Notes under the pieces: generated by a model
Told to the model about the DNA's origin: nothing
Seen by the model: the letters and a program-made list of their open reading frames with translations, nothing else
The model's database searches: none
In this document: piece by piece, positions 52,148-61,485 of the stretch
Layout of the letters: each line of letters starts with the position of its first letter
Numbering within the stretch: position 1 is the stretch's first letter
Assembly (NCBI GenBank): GCA_045594065.1
Contig: JAZNXU010000036.1
Coordinates: 33,550 to 97,549, forward strand
Direction: 5' to 3'
Origin: SIG565 sp045594065
GTDB taxonomy: Bacteria > Bacillota > Clostridia > Oscillospirales > Acutalibacteraceae
DNA: 64,000 bases
Translations under genes and position numbers: made by a program

Positions 52148-53214
52148 GAGGCGCTAAATACCAAAAAATACTTCGTGCAATTTATCATTTTATAATTTTC
52201 TTTATGCTGGTGGCATTTGTAATTACCTGCTGTATGATGCTGTTTGTAACGGCAATGTCACAAACATTAGAGATAACGCTCACACAAGCTAATATTGCCA
52301 TTGCCGCAAAGCTGACTTTTATTAATGTTATACTGTTAAGCCTTGTATTTACTATAATTGATACTGTAAGGCGTAAGCTTACAATCTTTCGCCCCGTAAA
52401 AGAAATAACACTCGCGGCTGAAAAAATAATGCAGGGCGATTTTTCCGTTAGATTAAAACGCAGAAACAGCTTTGCCTCTGACGATAAGTTCAACGATATT
52501 ATAGATTGCTTTAATCAAATGGCAGAGGAACTCTCAGGCGTTGAAACACTTCGCACCGATTTTATTGCCAATGTTTCGCACGAGATGAAAACACCCCTAT
52601 CTGTAATGCAGAATTACGGCACACTCTTACAATCTCCCAATTTGTCGGAGGAAAAACGAATTGAGTATGCCAAAGGTGTAACCGATGCCGCACACCGTAT
52701 GGCGGATATGATGACTAATATTTTAAGGCTTAACCGTCTTGAAAATCAGCAGATATTCCAAAGCGCAACCGAATTTGACCTTGGCGAACAGCTGTGCGAA
52801 TGCCTTTTGCAGTATGAAAATGTGTGGGAGAAATCGAAAATATCAATTGAAACTGATATTGCAGAAAATGTAACAGTAAAAGCCGATGCAGAGCTTTTAT
52901 CAATTGTATGGAATAATCTTCTCGCGAATGCATTCAAATTTACCGATACGGGCGGAACCGTAACCTTAAGTTTAACCGCAACCGAGCATCACGCCATAGT
53001 AAAAGTAAAAGATACAGGCTGTGGAATGTCCGCAGAAACCGGCGCCCATATTTTTGAGAAATTTTATCAAGGCGATACCTCACATTCCTCTCAAGGTAAT
53101 GGATTAGGACTTGCCCTAGTGAAGCGTGTCGTTGATATTGTTAAGGGCGAAATCAGCGTTGAGAGCACTTTGGGTGTCGGCTCTACCTTTACTGTAAAAA
53201 TTCGGAGGAATTAG
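52144..53214 (+). CDS. Sensor histidine kinase
   Basis: A 356-aa kinase with two membrane helices (about 14-36 and 53-72) and only a short extracellular loop between them, a HAMP-like linker, the H-box NVSHEMKTPLS, N-box WNNLLANAFKF, G1 DTGCGM, F-box and G2 GNGLGLALVKR. The tiny outside loop suggests that it senses within the membrane or through a partner, for example the polytopic protein encoded next. Overlaps the regulator by four bases. Confidence 0.93.
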   Translation: MRGAKYQKILRAIYHFIIFFMLVAFVITCCMMLFVTAMSQTLEITLTQANIAIAAKLTFINVILLSLVFTIIDTVRRKLTIFRPVKEITLAAEKIMQGDFSVRLKRRNSFASDDKFNDIIDCFNQMAEELSGVETLRTDFIANVSHEMKTPLSVMQNYGTLLQSPNLSEEKRIEYAKGVTDAAHRMADMMTNILRLNRLENQQIFQSATEFDLGEQLCECLLQYENVWEKSKISIETDIAENVTVKADAELLSIVWNNLLANAFKFTDTGGTVTLSLTATEHHAIVKVKDTGCGMSAETGAHIFEKFYQGDTSHSSQGNGLGLALVKRVVDIVKGEISVESTLGVGSTFTVKIRRN

Positions 53215-53215
53215 T

Positions 53216-54112
53216 ATGGACCGAAAAAATTTTTGTAGGAAAATACTGTTTCCACCGATATGGCTTATGGTTATTCTTGCCCTCCTCAGCACTGCGGCAC
53301 TTATATTTGTATTTCTAAAAGGATTTATGAAGCACCCTATTGCCTACATTGTTTATGTACTTTCATTTTACACATTAACTGTTGTTTGCATATACTTAAG
53401 CTTAGTACTACCTAAGCGTTATAAGCAAATTAAACAGAAAATTTTCAAGAATCCTATAAGTCGCCGTTATATAACCGATGCCACATTCAGAACACACATA
53501 TCGCTGTACTCTTCGCTATCATTAAACCTTTTATATGTAGGTGTATATATTCTTTCTTTTATACTCTACAGGTCCATGTGGTTTATGATTTTCGCAGGCT
53601 ACTACTGCACATTATCGATAATGCGTTTTTTGTTACTTCGCTATGTGCGCGGCAATGAAATCGGTAAGAATTTATTAGGTGAATTAAAAAGAGCAAGGCT
53701 GTGTTCAGTAATTCTAATAACTATTAATTTTGCACTGTCAGGCGCGGTACTTATGATGCTCTATCAGGATAAGGGCTTTAATTATCATGGTATTCTTATT
53801 TATGTAATGGCGGGATATACCTTTTATATGACTATACACGCAATTATCGATTTAGTAAAATACCGAAAATATAATAGCCCCGTTATGATAACTACTAAGG
53901 TTATTGCTTTATCGGCGGCACTAGTTTCTATGCTCGCGCTTGAGACTGCAATGTTCTCACAATTTGGTGAAAATATGGCACCGGAAAATCAACGGCTCAT
54001 GATAGCACTCACGGGTGCAGGAGTAAGTCTAGCAGTAATTACAATGTCAGTGTATATGATAGCTCACTCAGGAATGAAAATTAAAAAAATCAGGGGTAAA
54101 AAGAATGGATAA
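53216..54112 (+). CDS. Polytopic membrane protein
   Basis: A 298-aa protein with about seven hydrophobic helices in pairs and a basic C-terminus (KIKKIRGKKNG). No transporter or enzyme motif is recognisable. It begins one base after the kinase stop, with GGAGG upstream, and overlaps the next gene by eight bases, so it is an integral member of this operon. A sensory partner or target of the kinase is the natural hypothesis. Confidence 0.75.
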   Translation: MDRKNFCRKILFPPIWLMVILALLSTAALIFVFLKGFMKHPIAYIVYVLSFYTLTVVCIYLSLVLPKRYKQIKQKIFKNPISRRYITDATFRTHISLYSSLSLNLLYVGVYILSFILYRSMWFMIFAGYYCTLSIMRFLLLRYVRGNEIGKNLLGELKRARLCSVILITINFALSGAVLMMLYQDKGFNYHGILIYVMAGYTFYMTIHAIIDLVKYRKYNSPVMITTKVIALSAALVSMLALETAMFSQFGENMAPENQRLMIALTGAGVSLAVITMSVYMIAHSGMKIKKIRGKKNG

Positions 54113-54473
54113 TATGGAATTTAAACTCACATATTCTGCTAAACAGCAGGAAGAAATCAAGAAAATTAGAGACAAATATTTACCAAAAGAGCAAGCAATT
54201 GATAAAATGGAGGAGCTTCTCCGACTTGACCGCAATGTTTCAAATAATGCAAATGCAATATCACTGGCAGTTGGTATAATTGGTACCTTGATTATGGGGA
54301 TTGGCATGTGCTGTGCTCTTGTGTGGAATCTTTTCGGTTTGGGAATTCCCATTGGAATTATCGGCATAGCACTTCTCTGCCTTGCCTACCCTATTTATAA
54401 CGCCGTTATAAAAAAGGAACGCGAAAAAATTGCTCCCGAAATTTTAAGACTCACTGACGAATTAATGAAATAG
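54105..54473 (+). CDS. Small two-helix membrane protein B
   Basis: The 122-aa paralogue of the product at 50632: charged helix (about 1-40), two membrane helices (about 48-70 and 74-95), then YPIYNAVIKKEREKIAPEIL...TDELMK. Start ATG eight bases after AGGGG, overlapping the preceding gene. Ends the operon before a strong terminator. Function unknown. Confidence 0.75.
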   Translation: MDNMEFKLTYSAKQQEEIKKIRDKYLPKEQAIDKMEELLRLDRNVSNNANAISLAVGIIGTLIMGIGMCCALVWNLFGLGIPIGIIGIALLCLAYPIYNAVIKKEREKIAPEILRLTDELMK

Positions 54474-54475
54474 AA

Positions 54476-54511
54476 AAATTCCCCGTTAAGCAGCCGCTTA
54501 ACGGGGAATTT
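54476..54511. terminator. Bidirectional terminator
   Basis: A 16-bp perfect stem (54476-54491 with 54496-54511) lies between the two-component operon and the convergent decarboxylase operon. Confidence 0.88.
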
Positions 54512-54522
54512 AATTTATAGAA

Positions 54523-55923
54523 TTACTTAGAAAGGTCTTCTACAACGAGTGTGCGAACTGCATTCTCATCAGCCTTTGGAGCATTACGCTTAGCTAAGAA
54601 CTTAGAAGCAACCTGCGGGAAGAGAGCGTAACTTAGCACATCTTCCTCAGATTTTGCAAGGTCGCCTGCCTCAGCTTTGTACTTTTCAAGCTCGGGCTCG
54701 AGTAAATCGGCGGGACGACAGGTAATAACACTGTCATTTCCGATTGCCTTGCGGCGAACTTCCTCATTAACTTCACCCGGAACCTGACCGTACTCACCGC
54801 GGAGTACGCCCTTAGATTCCTTAGTAATCATCTTATAGCGCTCACCTGCTAAAATATTGAACACAGCCTGAGTACCTACAATCTGACTTGTCGGGGTTAC
54901 AAGTGGCGGGTAACCGAAGTCTTTGCGAACATTCGGAATTTCAGCCAATACATCATAGTATTTATCCTCGGCATTAGCCTGCTTAAGCTGTGAAATAAGG
55001 TTTGAAAGCATACCACCCGGCACTTGATAAAGCAGAGTTTTAACATCTACATTAAGCACCTTGGGATCAAGTATGCCCTCTGCTTTCATCTTATCAGCAA
55101 CGGTACGGAAGTGAGCTGCAACCTCATTAAGTTTATTTAAGTCAAGACCTGTATCGCGCTCAGTGCCCTGTAAAGTAGCAACCAAAGCCTCGGTAGAGGG
55201 CTGCGCAGTACCGTTAGCAAGCGGAGATAATGCAGTATCAACAATATCAACACCAGCCTGAACAGCCATTAAATAGGTCATATCACCTGTACCTGTGGTG
55301 TTATGAGTATGGAGGTGAATCGGCACCTTTACATTCTCTTTGAGCTTTTTAACAAGTGAATAAGCATCGTAAGGAAGTAAGAGGTTTGCCATATCCTTAA
55401 TACAAATAACATCAGCACCCATCTTTTCGAGCTTGCAGGCAAGCTTTACGAAATATTCCTCATTATGAACGGGGCTTACAGTGTAGCTAATAGCAGCCTC
55501 GCAAATGCCGCCGTATTTCTTACAGCTCTTCATAGCCTGCTCCATATTGCGGGTATCGTTAAGAGCATCGAAAATACGGATTACATCAATACCGTTTTCA
55601 ATTGACTTTTTAACAAAAGCATCAACAACATCGTCAGCATAGTGCTTGTAGCCTAAAAGATTTTGACCACGAAGCAGCATTTGAAGCTTTGTGTTAGGCA
55701 TATGCTTCTTTAATGTGCGAAGTCTTTCCCATGGGTCTTCGTCTAAGAAACGCATACAAGCATCAAAGGTAGCGCCACCCCAGCACTCGAGTGACCAATA
55801 TCCCATTTTATCAAGCTTTTCTAAAGCAGGAATCATATCCTCAATGCGCATACGGGTTGCCGCTTGCGACTGATGAGCATCACGGAGGATTGTATCGGTA
55901 ATATAAAGTTTTTTGTTTTCCAT
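54523..55923 (-). CDS. oadA: Oxaloacetate decarboxylase alpha subunit (carboxyltransferase)
   Basis: Transfers the carboxyl group from oxaloacetate to biotin. The 466 aa form a DRE-TIM barrel with TDTILRDAHQSQAATRM, the metal-binding HLHTHNTTG and DTALSPLANGTAQPS, and the carboxylase-like C-domain. No C-terminal biotin domain is present; a separate carrier is encoded upstream. Could also be called pyruvate carboxylase subunit B, but the beta and gamma neighbours indicate a sodium pump. SD GGAGG. Confidence 0.93.
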   Translation of the reverse strand: MENKKLYITDTILRDAHQSQAATRMRIEDMIPALEKLDKMGYWSLECWGGATFDACMRFLDEDPWERLRTLKKHMPNTKLQMLLRGQNLLGYKHYADDVVDAFVKKSIENGIDVIRIFDALNDTRNMEQAMKSCKKYGGICEAAISYTVSPVHNEEYFVKLACKLEKMGADVICIKDMANLLLPYDAYSLVKKLKENVKVPIHLHTHNTTGTGDMTYLMAVQAGVDIVDTALSPLANGTAQPSTEALVATLQGTERDTGLDLNKLNEVAAHFRTVADKMKAEGILDPKVLNVDVKTLLYQVPGGMLSNLISQLKQANAEDKYYDVLAEIPNVRKDFGYPPLVTPTSQIVGTQAVFNILAGERYKMITKESKGVLRGEYGQVPGEVNEEVRRKAIGNDSVITCRPADLLEPELEKYKAEAGDLAKSEEDVLSYALFPQVASKFLAKRNAPKADENAVRTLVVEDLSK

Positions 55924-55939
55924 TATCGTTACCTCCTAA

Positions 55940-57130
55940 TTAACCGAACAATGCAATAAGAACGCCTGCCGCAATTGCAGAGCCGATTACGCCTGCTACA
56001 TTCGGACCCATAGCGTGCATAAGCAAGAAGTTTGAGGGATTAGCTTTTTGACCCTCAGCCTGTGACACACGAGCAGCCATAGGAACAGCCGATACGCCTG
56101 CAGAGCCGATAAGCGGATTTATCTTGTTCTTTGTGAAAAGGTTCATAACCTTTGCAAGAAGTACACCACTAGCAGTACCAAGACCGAAAGCAACAATACC
56201 CATTGCAAGAATTTTAAGTGTCTGCATATTAAGGAATGCAGAAGCGGTTGCAGTAGCACCAACCGAGATACCTAAGAATATTGTTACAATATTCATAAGC
56301 TCGTTTTGCGCTGTCTGACGAAGACGCTCTGCAACGCCCGACTCCTTCCAGAGGTTACCAAGCATTAAGCAACCAACGAGCGGAGTAGCCGAGGGTACGA
56401 GTAAAGCTACGAAAATAGTTACAACAATCGGGAAAATGATTTTCTCGGTGCGTGTAACCTGACGAAGCGGCTTCATAACGATTTGGCGCTCTTTCTTTGT
56501 GGTAAGCAAACGCATAATAGGCGGCTGAATTACGGGAACAAGCGCCATATATGAATAAGCCGCAACAGCGATAGGACCTAAAAGGTCGGGGAAAAGCTTC
56601 GAGGTTGTGTAGATAGCGGTCGGACCGTCTGCACCACCGATAATTCCGATAGAAGCCGCAGCCTCCTGCGGGAAGCCTAAATAGAAGCAACCAATAAAGG
56701 TTACAAAAATACCAACCTGTGCAGCAGCGCCTAAGAGCAGAGATTTCGGATTGGAAATAAGGGGTCCAAAATCGGTCATAGCGCCAATGCCTATAAAGAT
56801 AAGGCAGGGATACACACAGGTCTTAACACCGATATAAAGTATATCGAGAAGTCCGCCATCGTGCAAGATAGTACCATAGCCTATTTCACCCGCCATAAAG
56901 CTTGTCCATAGGTCGGAATGATACATTTCGGCACCCGGTAGATTGGTAAGTAACATACCAAAGGCAATACCAATAAGAAGAAGCGGTTCAAATTTCTTCT
57001 TGATAGCAAGGTAAAAGAGCAGTAATGATACTATAATCATAACAAGGTTTTTCCACAGACCGCCCGCAATAAAATTGCTTGCCATCATATAAAAACCTGT
57101 CTGCTCGACAAAGTTCATTATATATTCCAT
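55940..57130 (-). CDS. oadB: Sodium-translocating decarboxylase beta subunit
   Basis: Integral membrane subunit coupling decarboxylation of carboxybiotin to Na+ export. The 396 aa have about nine to eleven membrane segments and the conserved GIIGGADGPTAIYTTSKL and SAGVSAVPMAARVSQ regions. AGGAG nine bases before the ATG. Lies between the carrier and alpha genes. Confidence 0.95.
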   Translation of the reverse strand: MEYIMNFVEQTGFYMMASNFIAGGLWKNLVMIIVSLLLFYLAIKKKFEPLLLIGIAFGMLLTNLPGAEMYHSDLWTSFMAGEIGYGTILHDGGLLDILYIGVKTCVYPCLIFIGIGAMTDFGPLISNPKSLLLGAAAQVGIFVTFIGCFYLGFPQEAAASIGIIGGADGPTAIYTTSKLFPDLLGPIAVAAYSYMALVPVIQPPIMRLLTTKKERQIVMKPLRQVTRTEKIIFPIVVTIFVALLVPSATPLVGCLMLGNLWKESGVAERLRQTAQNELMNIVTIFLGISVGATATASAFLNMQTLKILAMGIVAFGLGTASGVLLAKVMNLFTKNKINPLIGSAGVSAVPMAARVSQAEGQKANPSNFLLMHAMGPNVAGVIGSAIAAGVLIALFG

Positions 57131-57152
57131 TGTTTTACGCTCCTAAATTAAA

Positions 57153-57524
57153 TTAAGCGATGGTGCAAAGTGTAGCGCCTGTTTCGACAGAAGCTCCGTT
57201 CTGAACATTAACGGAAGCTACTGTGCCGTCGCACGGAGCCATAATTTCATTTTCCATCTTCATAGCTTCAAGAACGAAGAGAACATCGCCTTTTTTAACC
57301 GCAGCACCGTTCTGTACATTTACAGAAAGAATGGTGCCCGGCATTGGGGCAACAACTTTTTCACCGCCAGCAGGAGCAGCAGCGGCAGGTGCCGGAGCGG
57401 CAGCGGGTGCAGGTGCGGCAGCAGGAGCAGAAGCCACGGGAGCAGCTTTAACTTCGGCAGCGTCTACAACCTCAAGGGTAATCTCATAAGCGGTACCGTT
57501 AACGGTTACATTATACTTTTTCAT
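57153..57524 (-). CDS. Biotin carboxyl carrier protein of the decarboxylase
   Basis: A 123-aa protein with a short N-terminal domain (1-25), an Ala/Pro-rich flexible linker (about 30-52) and a biotinyl domain with the biotin-accepting lysine in EAMKMENEI. It shuttles the carboxyl between the alpha and beta subunits. SD GAGAGG. Confidence 0.95.
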   Translation of the reverse strand: MKKYNVTVNGTAYEITLEVVDAAEVKAAPVASAPAAAPAPAAAPAPAAAAPAGGEKVVAPMPGTILSVNVQNGAAVKKGDVLFVLEAMKMENEIMAPCDGTVASVNVQNGASVETGATLCTIA

Positions 57525-57545
57525 AATAAATTTTCCTCTCTACAA

Positions 57546-57863
57546 TTAGATTTTTTTAAAAGAATGAATTCTAAGAGCCGAAATATCAGTTCCAAGCTCC
57601 TCTGCTATTACTGCCGATACGGCAGCAATAATTTCCTGACGGTTTTCAATTACGGCAGGAGTAGCTGATGCAACAGCTTTAGGTGCAGCCTCTGTATTTT
57701 CAGCCTCTTTCTTTTTAGGAGCTAAGATAGCGCTCATAATTTTGCAGATAACCACAATACAAACAAGACCGATAAACACTGTACCAACGCCCATTGCAAC
57801 AACAAGTCCGTTAGGTACGCTTTGCTCAGCGAGGGTCAATCCCCCAAATATTTTTTCCAACAT
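57546..57863 (-). CDS. oadG: OadG-family gamma subunit
   Basis: A 105-aa small subunit with one membrane helix (about 22-45), an Ala-rich linker and a C-terminal segment (EIIAAVSAVIAEELG..ALRIHSFKKI). It scaffolds the decarboxylase. The ATG at 57863 follows GGAGGTG; the longer frame is spurious. First gene of the operon oadG-carrier-oadB-oadA. Confidence 0.9.
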   Translation of the reverse strand: MLEKIFGGLTLAEQSVPNGLVVAMGVGTVFIGLVCIVVICKIMSAILAPKKKEAENTEAAPKAVASATPAVIENRQEIIAAVSAVIAEELGTDISALRIHSFKKI

Positions 57864-57989
57864 TAACCCAACACCTCCCCATTCTAAATTATAATTAATA
57901 TTATTGTTATATATTTTAATACAAAATATAAATAAAATCAACCTTTATTTTCTTTTTCTGTAAAATAATAGAGTGCAATTTCTTGCACT

Positions 57990-59750
57990 CTACTTCACAC
58001 TAAACTGACTGTTATATAATTCGTAATAAAAACCTTTTTTAGCAATTAGCTCTTTATGAGTACCTTTATCTATAACCTTACCGTCACGCATTACAAGAAT
58101 AATATCTGCCTCCATAATGGTTGAAAGACGGTGCGCTACAATAAAGCTGGTTTTACCTTTCATAAGCTCGTCAAAGGCTTTTTGAATTCTAAGTTCGGTG
58201 CGCGTATCAATAGAAGAGGTTGCCTCATCAAGAATAAGCATAGGCGGTGAAGCCAACATAACTCTGGTAATGCACAAAAGCTGGCGCTGACCCGCCGATA
58301 GATTTCCCCCACCCTCGGTAATCACGGTATCATAACCGTCGGGCAAGCGCTTAATAAAATTATGCGCAAAGGTCTTTTTAGCGGCAGCGATAATCTGCTC
58401 GTCGGTGGCATCGGGGTTTCCGAAAGCAATATTCTCTTTAACAGTACCTTTTTTAAGCCATGTATCCTGCAACACCATACCGTAGCTTTTTCTGAGGCTA
58501 TTACGGGTAACATTGCGAATATCAGTGCTATCAACTGAAATGGCACCGTTGTTTACATCATAAAATCGCATAAGCAGATTAATTACAGTGGTTTTTCCAC
58601 AGCCTGTGGGACCAACAATCGCAATTTTCTGCCCTGATTTAACGGTCAGGTTTAAATTCTCAATAAGCGGGCTTTCGGGCGTATACGAGAAAGCAACATT
58701 CTTAAGTTCAACATCGCCCTTAACATTCTGCAAAACGGTAGCATCTTCCCCATCAGGTGTTTGTGACGGTGCATCAAGAAGTTCAAATATTCTGGCCGCA
58801 CACGCAAGAGCGTTTTGAAGCTCAGTAATAACTCCCGAAATCTCATTAAAAGGCTTTGAATACTGAGTTGTATAGCTTAAAAAGCAAGAAAGCTCGCCGA
58901 CCGTTATAGCCACTACTCCGCCTGATATTGCGAAGAACGCCCCCATTAAGGCAACTACCGCATAAATCAGGTTGTTGATAAAACGGGTTGATGGATTAAC
59001 GAGCGAAGAATAGAATGTCGCTTTTAATGAATACCTTGTAAGTTCTTCATTTATCTGCTCAAAGCGTTCTATACTTTTTTCTTCATATGAAAATGCAGCA
59101 ATGACCTTTTGATTATTAACGGCTTCGTTAATGAAAGCAGTCTGCACACCTCGGGTTTCGGATTGCTTTTTGAACATTGAATAGGTATGCGAAGCTACAA
59201 ATCTAGCAATCAGAAAAGAAAGCGGCGTAAGCAGTACAACGGTAATAGTAATTCGATACTCGATTCTCAGCATAAAAATGAGAACGCACATTATTGTAAC
59301 CACACCGGAGAACAGCTGAGTAAAGCCAAGCAAAAGTCCGTCGGTAAGCGTATCAACATCCGAAATAATACGGCTTAGCATATCACCGTGTGAATGGGCA
59401 TCAAGATAAGAAATAGGCAGACTTTGCATTTTTTTAAATGCATCAGCGCGTATATCGCGCGCTACCTGATAGGTGATTTTATTATTAATAACACCCATTA
59501 TCCACTGAAGCAGCGCTGTTACTGCAATTACACCTGCGAGCTGCAAGGATATATTTGCAATTCCCGCAAAATCGACATTATTTACACCAATTATCATATC
59601 AATTGCATGGCCGACAAGTACAGGTGCATATAAAGTAAGCACAACAGTGAGCGCCGCTAAAAGAAACGACAGAACAATAAGTATATTATACTTACCTACA
59701 TAGCTTATTACCCTTTTTAGCGTTCTAGTATTTATAGATTTATTCTTCAT
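57990..59750 (-). CDS. ABC exporter half-transporter with canonical ATP site
   Basis: A 586-aa type IV ABC exporter: six membrane helices (about 20-320), then an ATPase domain with Walker A GPTGCGKTTVIN, signature LSAGQRQLL, Walker B MLILDEATSSID (intact Glu) and H-loop VAHRLST. The ATG at 59750 has CAGGAGGTG upstream; it overlaps the partner gene by 11 bases. With its partner it forms a heterodimer of the TM287/288 type. Substrate unknown (drug, peptide or lipid). Confidence 0.93.
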   Translation of the reverse strand: MKNKSINTRTLKRVISYVGKYNILIVLSFLLAALTVVLTLYAPVLVGHAIDMIIGVNNVDFAGIANISLQLAGVIAVTALLQWIMGVINNKITYQVARDIRADAFKKMQSLPISYLDAHSHGDMLSRIISDVDTLTDGLLLGFTQLFSGVVTIMCVLIFMLRIEYRITITVVLLTPLSFLIARFVASHTYSMFKKQSETRGVQTAFINEAVNNQKVIAAFSYEEKSIERFEQINEELTRYSLKATFYSSLVNPSTRFINNLIYAVVALMGAFFAISGGVVAITVGELSCFLSYTTQYSKPFNEISGVITELQNALACAARIFELLDAPSQTPDGEDATVLQNVKGDVELKNVAFSYTPESPLIENLNLTVKSGQKIAIVGPTGCGKTTVINLLMRFYDVNNGAISVDSTDIRNVTRNSLRKSYGMVLQDTWLKKGTVKENIAFGNPDATDEQIIAAAKKTFAHNFIKRLPDGYDTVITEGGGNLSAGQRQLLCITRVMLASPPMLILDEATSSIDTRTELRIQKAFDELMKGKTSFIVAHRLSTIMEADIILVMRDGKVIDKGTHKELIAKKGFYYELYNSQFSVK

Positions 59751-61485
59751 AGTGCACCTCCTGACTTGAAGTGCGCTGAAGCTGTGAATTATAAATCTCT
59801 TTATAAACTTCGCAGGATTCAAGTAACTCGTTATGTGTACCTATACCTACTGCTACGCCGTCATCAAGAACAACAATTGTATCAGCTGAGCTTACGGTGG
59901 AAGCCCTTTGTGACACGATAAAAACAGTAGGATTAAAATCAAGGCTATTTATCGCCGCTCTGAGTTTTGCCTCAGTAGCAAAATCAAGCGCCGACGAGCT
60001 ATCATCCAAGATAAGTATTTGCGGACGGCGCACCAACGCGCGAGCAATAGTAAGCCTTTGGCGCTGACCACCCGAGAAGTTTTTACCACCCTCAAGCACA
60101 TCGGTCTTCAAACCGTTCTTATCTTCAAATAAGAAATCATATGCCTGAGCCGTTTTTAATGCTTCTAGCATTTCTGCTTCGGTTGCTTGTGGGTTACTCA
60201 TTAATAAATTACTTTTAACTGTGCCCTTAAAAAGTGCTGCCTTTTGCGGTACAACACCAATAATGCCTCTAAGGTCATCCGACGAATAATTTTTAACATC
60301 CACGCCATTAACAAGTACACAGCCGTTCTCGGTATCATAAAAGCGCGGAATTAAATTTACCAGCGAGCTTTTGCCCGAGCCGGTACCACCAATAATTCCA
60401 ACGGTACTTCCCTTTTCGACTTTAAGGTTAATATTCACTAAAGAAGCTTCGGCAGCACCGTTATATTTCATAGATGCATTAAGGAATTCAACTGCGGGTG
60501 CCCCATCAATAATAGCAGGTGAGCTTTGTGTAAAATTCATAGAGGATTTTGTATTTAAAACATCGGAAATTCTTTTCACGCTTGCAACAGATTTTGTAAT
60601 ATTAATTATAAGGTTGGCAAGCTTAATAAGCTCAACCAAAATTTGCGACATATAGTTATAAAGTGCTACAACAGCACCCTGCGAAATTATACCCGCCTCT
60701 ACCCTTACGGCACCCGTATTAATTAGCCAAACAATCGCCAAATTTACAACAACATATGTAGCGGGATTCATTATAGTCGAAATTCCACCTACAAATTTCT
60801 GAGTTTTTGATAACGCAATATTAGCAGAATTAAAATCTGCAATCTCATTCTCTTCATTACAAAACGCCCTGACAACACGAACTCCCGTAAGATTATCGTG
60901 AGTGATGCCGAGCGTCTTATCTAACTGTGCCTGCACTTTTTTATAAAGCGGAATGCAAACGAGCATTATAAACACCACAATTACTGCCAAAACAGGAATG
61001 GTAGCTACAAAAATAAGGGCGCTCTTAACATCAACAGTAAATGCCATAGCCATTGCGCCAAATACCACGAACGGAGAACGAAGAGCTAAGCGCAAAACAA
61101 GGTTTACGCCGTTCTGCACCTGATTAACATCGCTTGTAATTCTGTTTATAAGCGTAGAAGCACCTATGCCCTCAAGCTCAGAGAATGATAGCGTGTTAAT
61201 ATGGCGAAACAGAACATTTCTTACTCTACCTGCAAAACCGGTTGCGGCTTTAGCCGAAAAATGCTGTGCAACGGCGGCAATAAGAAGCCCGAATACAGCA
61301 AATGCCGCCAAAAGGCAGCACGCTTTTACGGTATAGCCTTTGTTGCCTCCGGCTATACCGTTATCTATTATTGCCGCAATAACAAGCGGAACCGTGAGTT
61401 CAAACGACGCTTCTAAAAATTTAAGCAGCGGCGCTAAAATACTCTCTTTTTTATAGTATTTTAAATACTTTAAAACATCTTTCAT
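59740..61485 (-). CDS. ABC exporter half-transporter with degenerate ATP site
   Basis: A 581-aa partner half: six membrane helices (about 15-305) and an ATPase domain with Walker A GGTGSGKSSL, signature FSGGQRQRL, Walker B ILILDDSSSALD where the catalytic Glu is Asp, and switch loop VSQRAST where the His is Gln. Those two changes are typical of the non-catalytic half of heterodimeric exporters. The ATG overlaps the trpB stop by one base, so expression is coupled to trpB and its T-box. Confidence 0.93.
   Translation of the reverse strand: MKDVLKYLKYYKKESILAPLLKFLEASFELTVPLVIAAIIDNGIAGGNKGYTVKACCLLAAFAVFGLLIAAVAQHFSAKAATGFAGRVRNVLFRHINTLSFSELEGIGASTLINRITSDVNQVQNGVNLVLRLALRSPFVVFGAMAMAFTVDVKSALIFVATIPVLAVIVVFIMLVCIPLYKKVQAQLDKTLGITHDNLTGVRVVRAFCNEENEIADFNSANIALSKTQKFVGGISTIMNPATYVVVNLAIVWLINTGAVRVEAGIISQGAVVALYNYMSQILVELIKLANLIINITKSVASVKRISDVLNTKSSMNFTQSSPAIIDGAPAVEFLNASMKYNGAAEASLVNINLKVEKGSTVGIIGGTGSGKSSLVNLIPRFYDTENGCVLVNGVDVKNYSSDDLRGIIGVVPQKAALFKGTVKSNLLMSNPQATEAEMLEALKTAQAYDFLFEDKNGLKTDVLEGGKNFSGGQRQRLTIARALVRRPQILILDDSSSALDFATEAKLRAAINSLDFNPTVFIVSQRASTVSSADTIVVLDDGVAVGIGTHNELLESCEVYKEIYNSQLQRTSSQEVHYEE

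Noticed and set aside
57223..57489. Ala/Gly-rich plus-strand frame
   Set aside because: Shadow of the Ala/Pro linker of the biotin carrier gene on the other strand.
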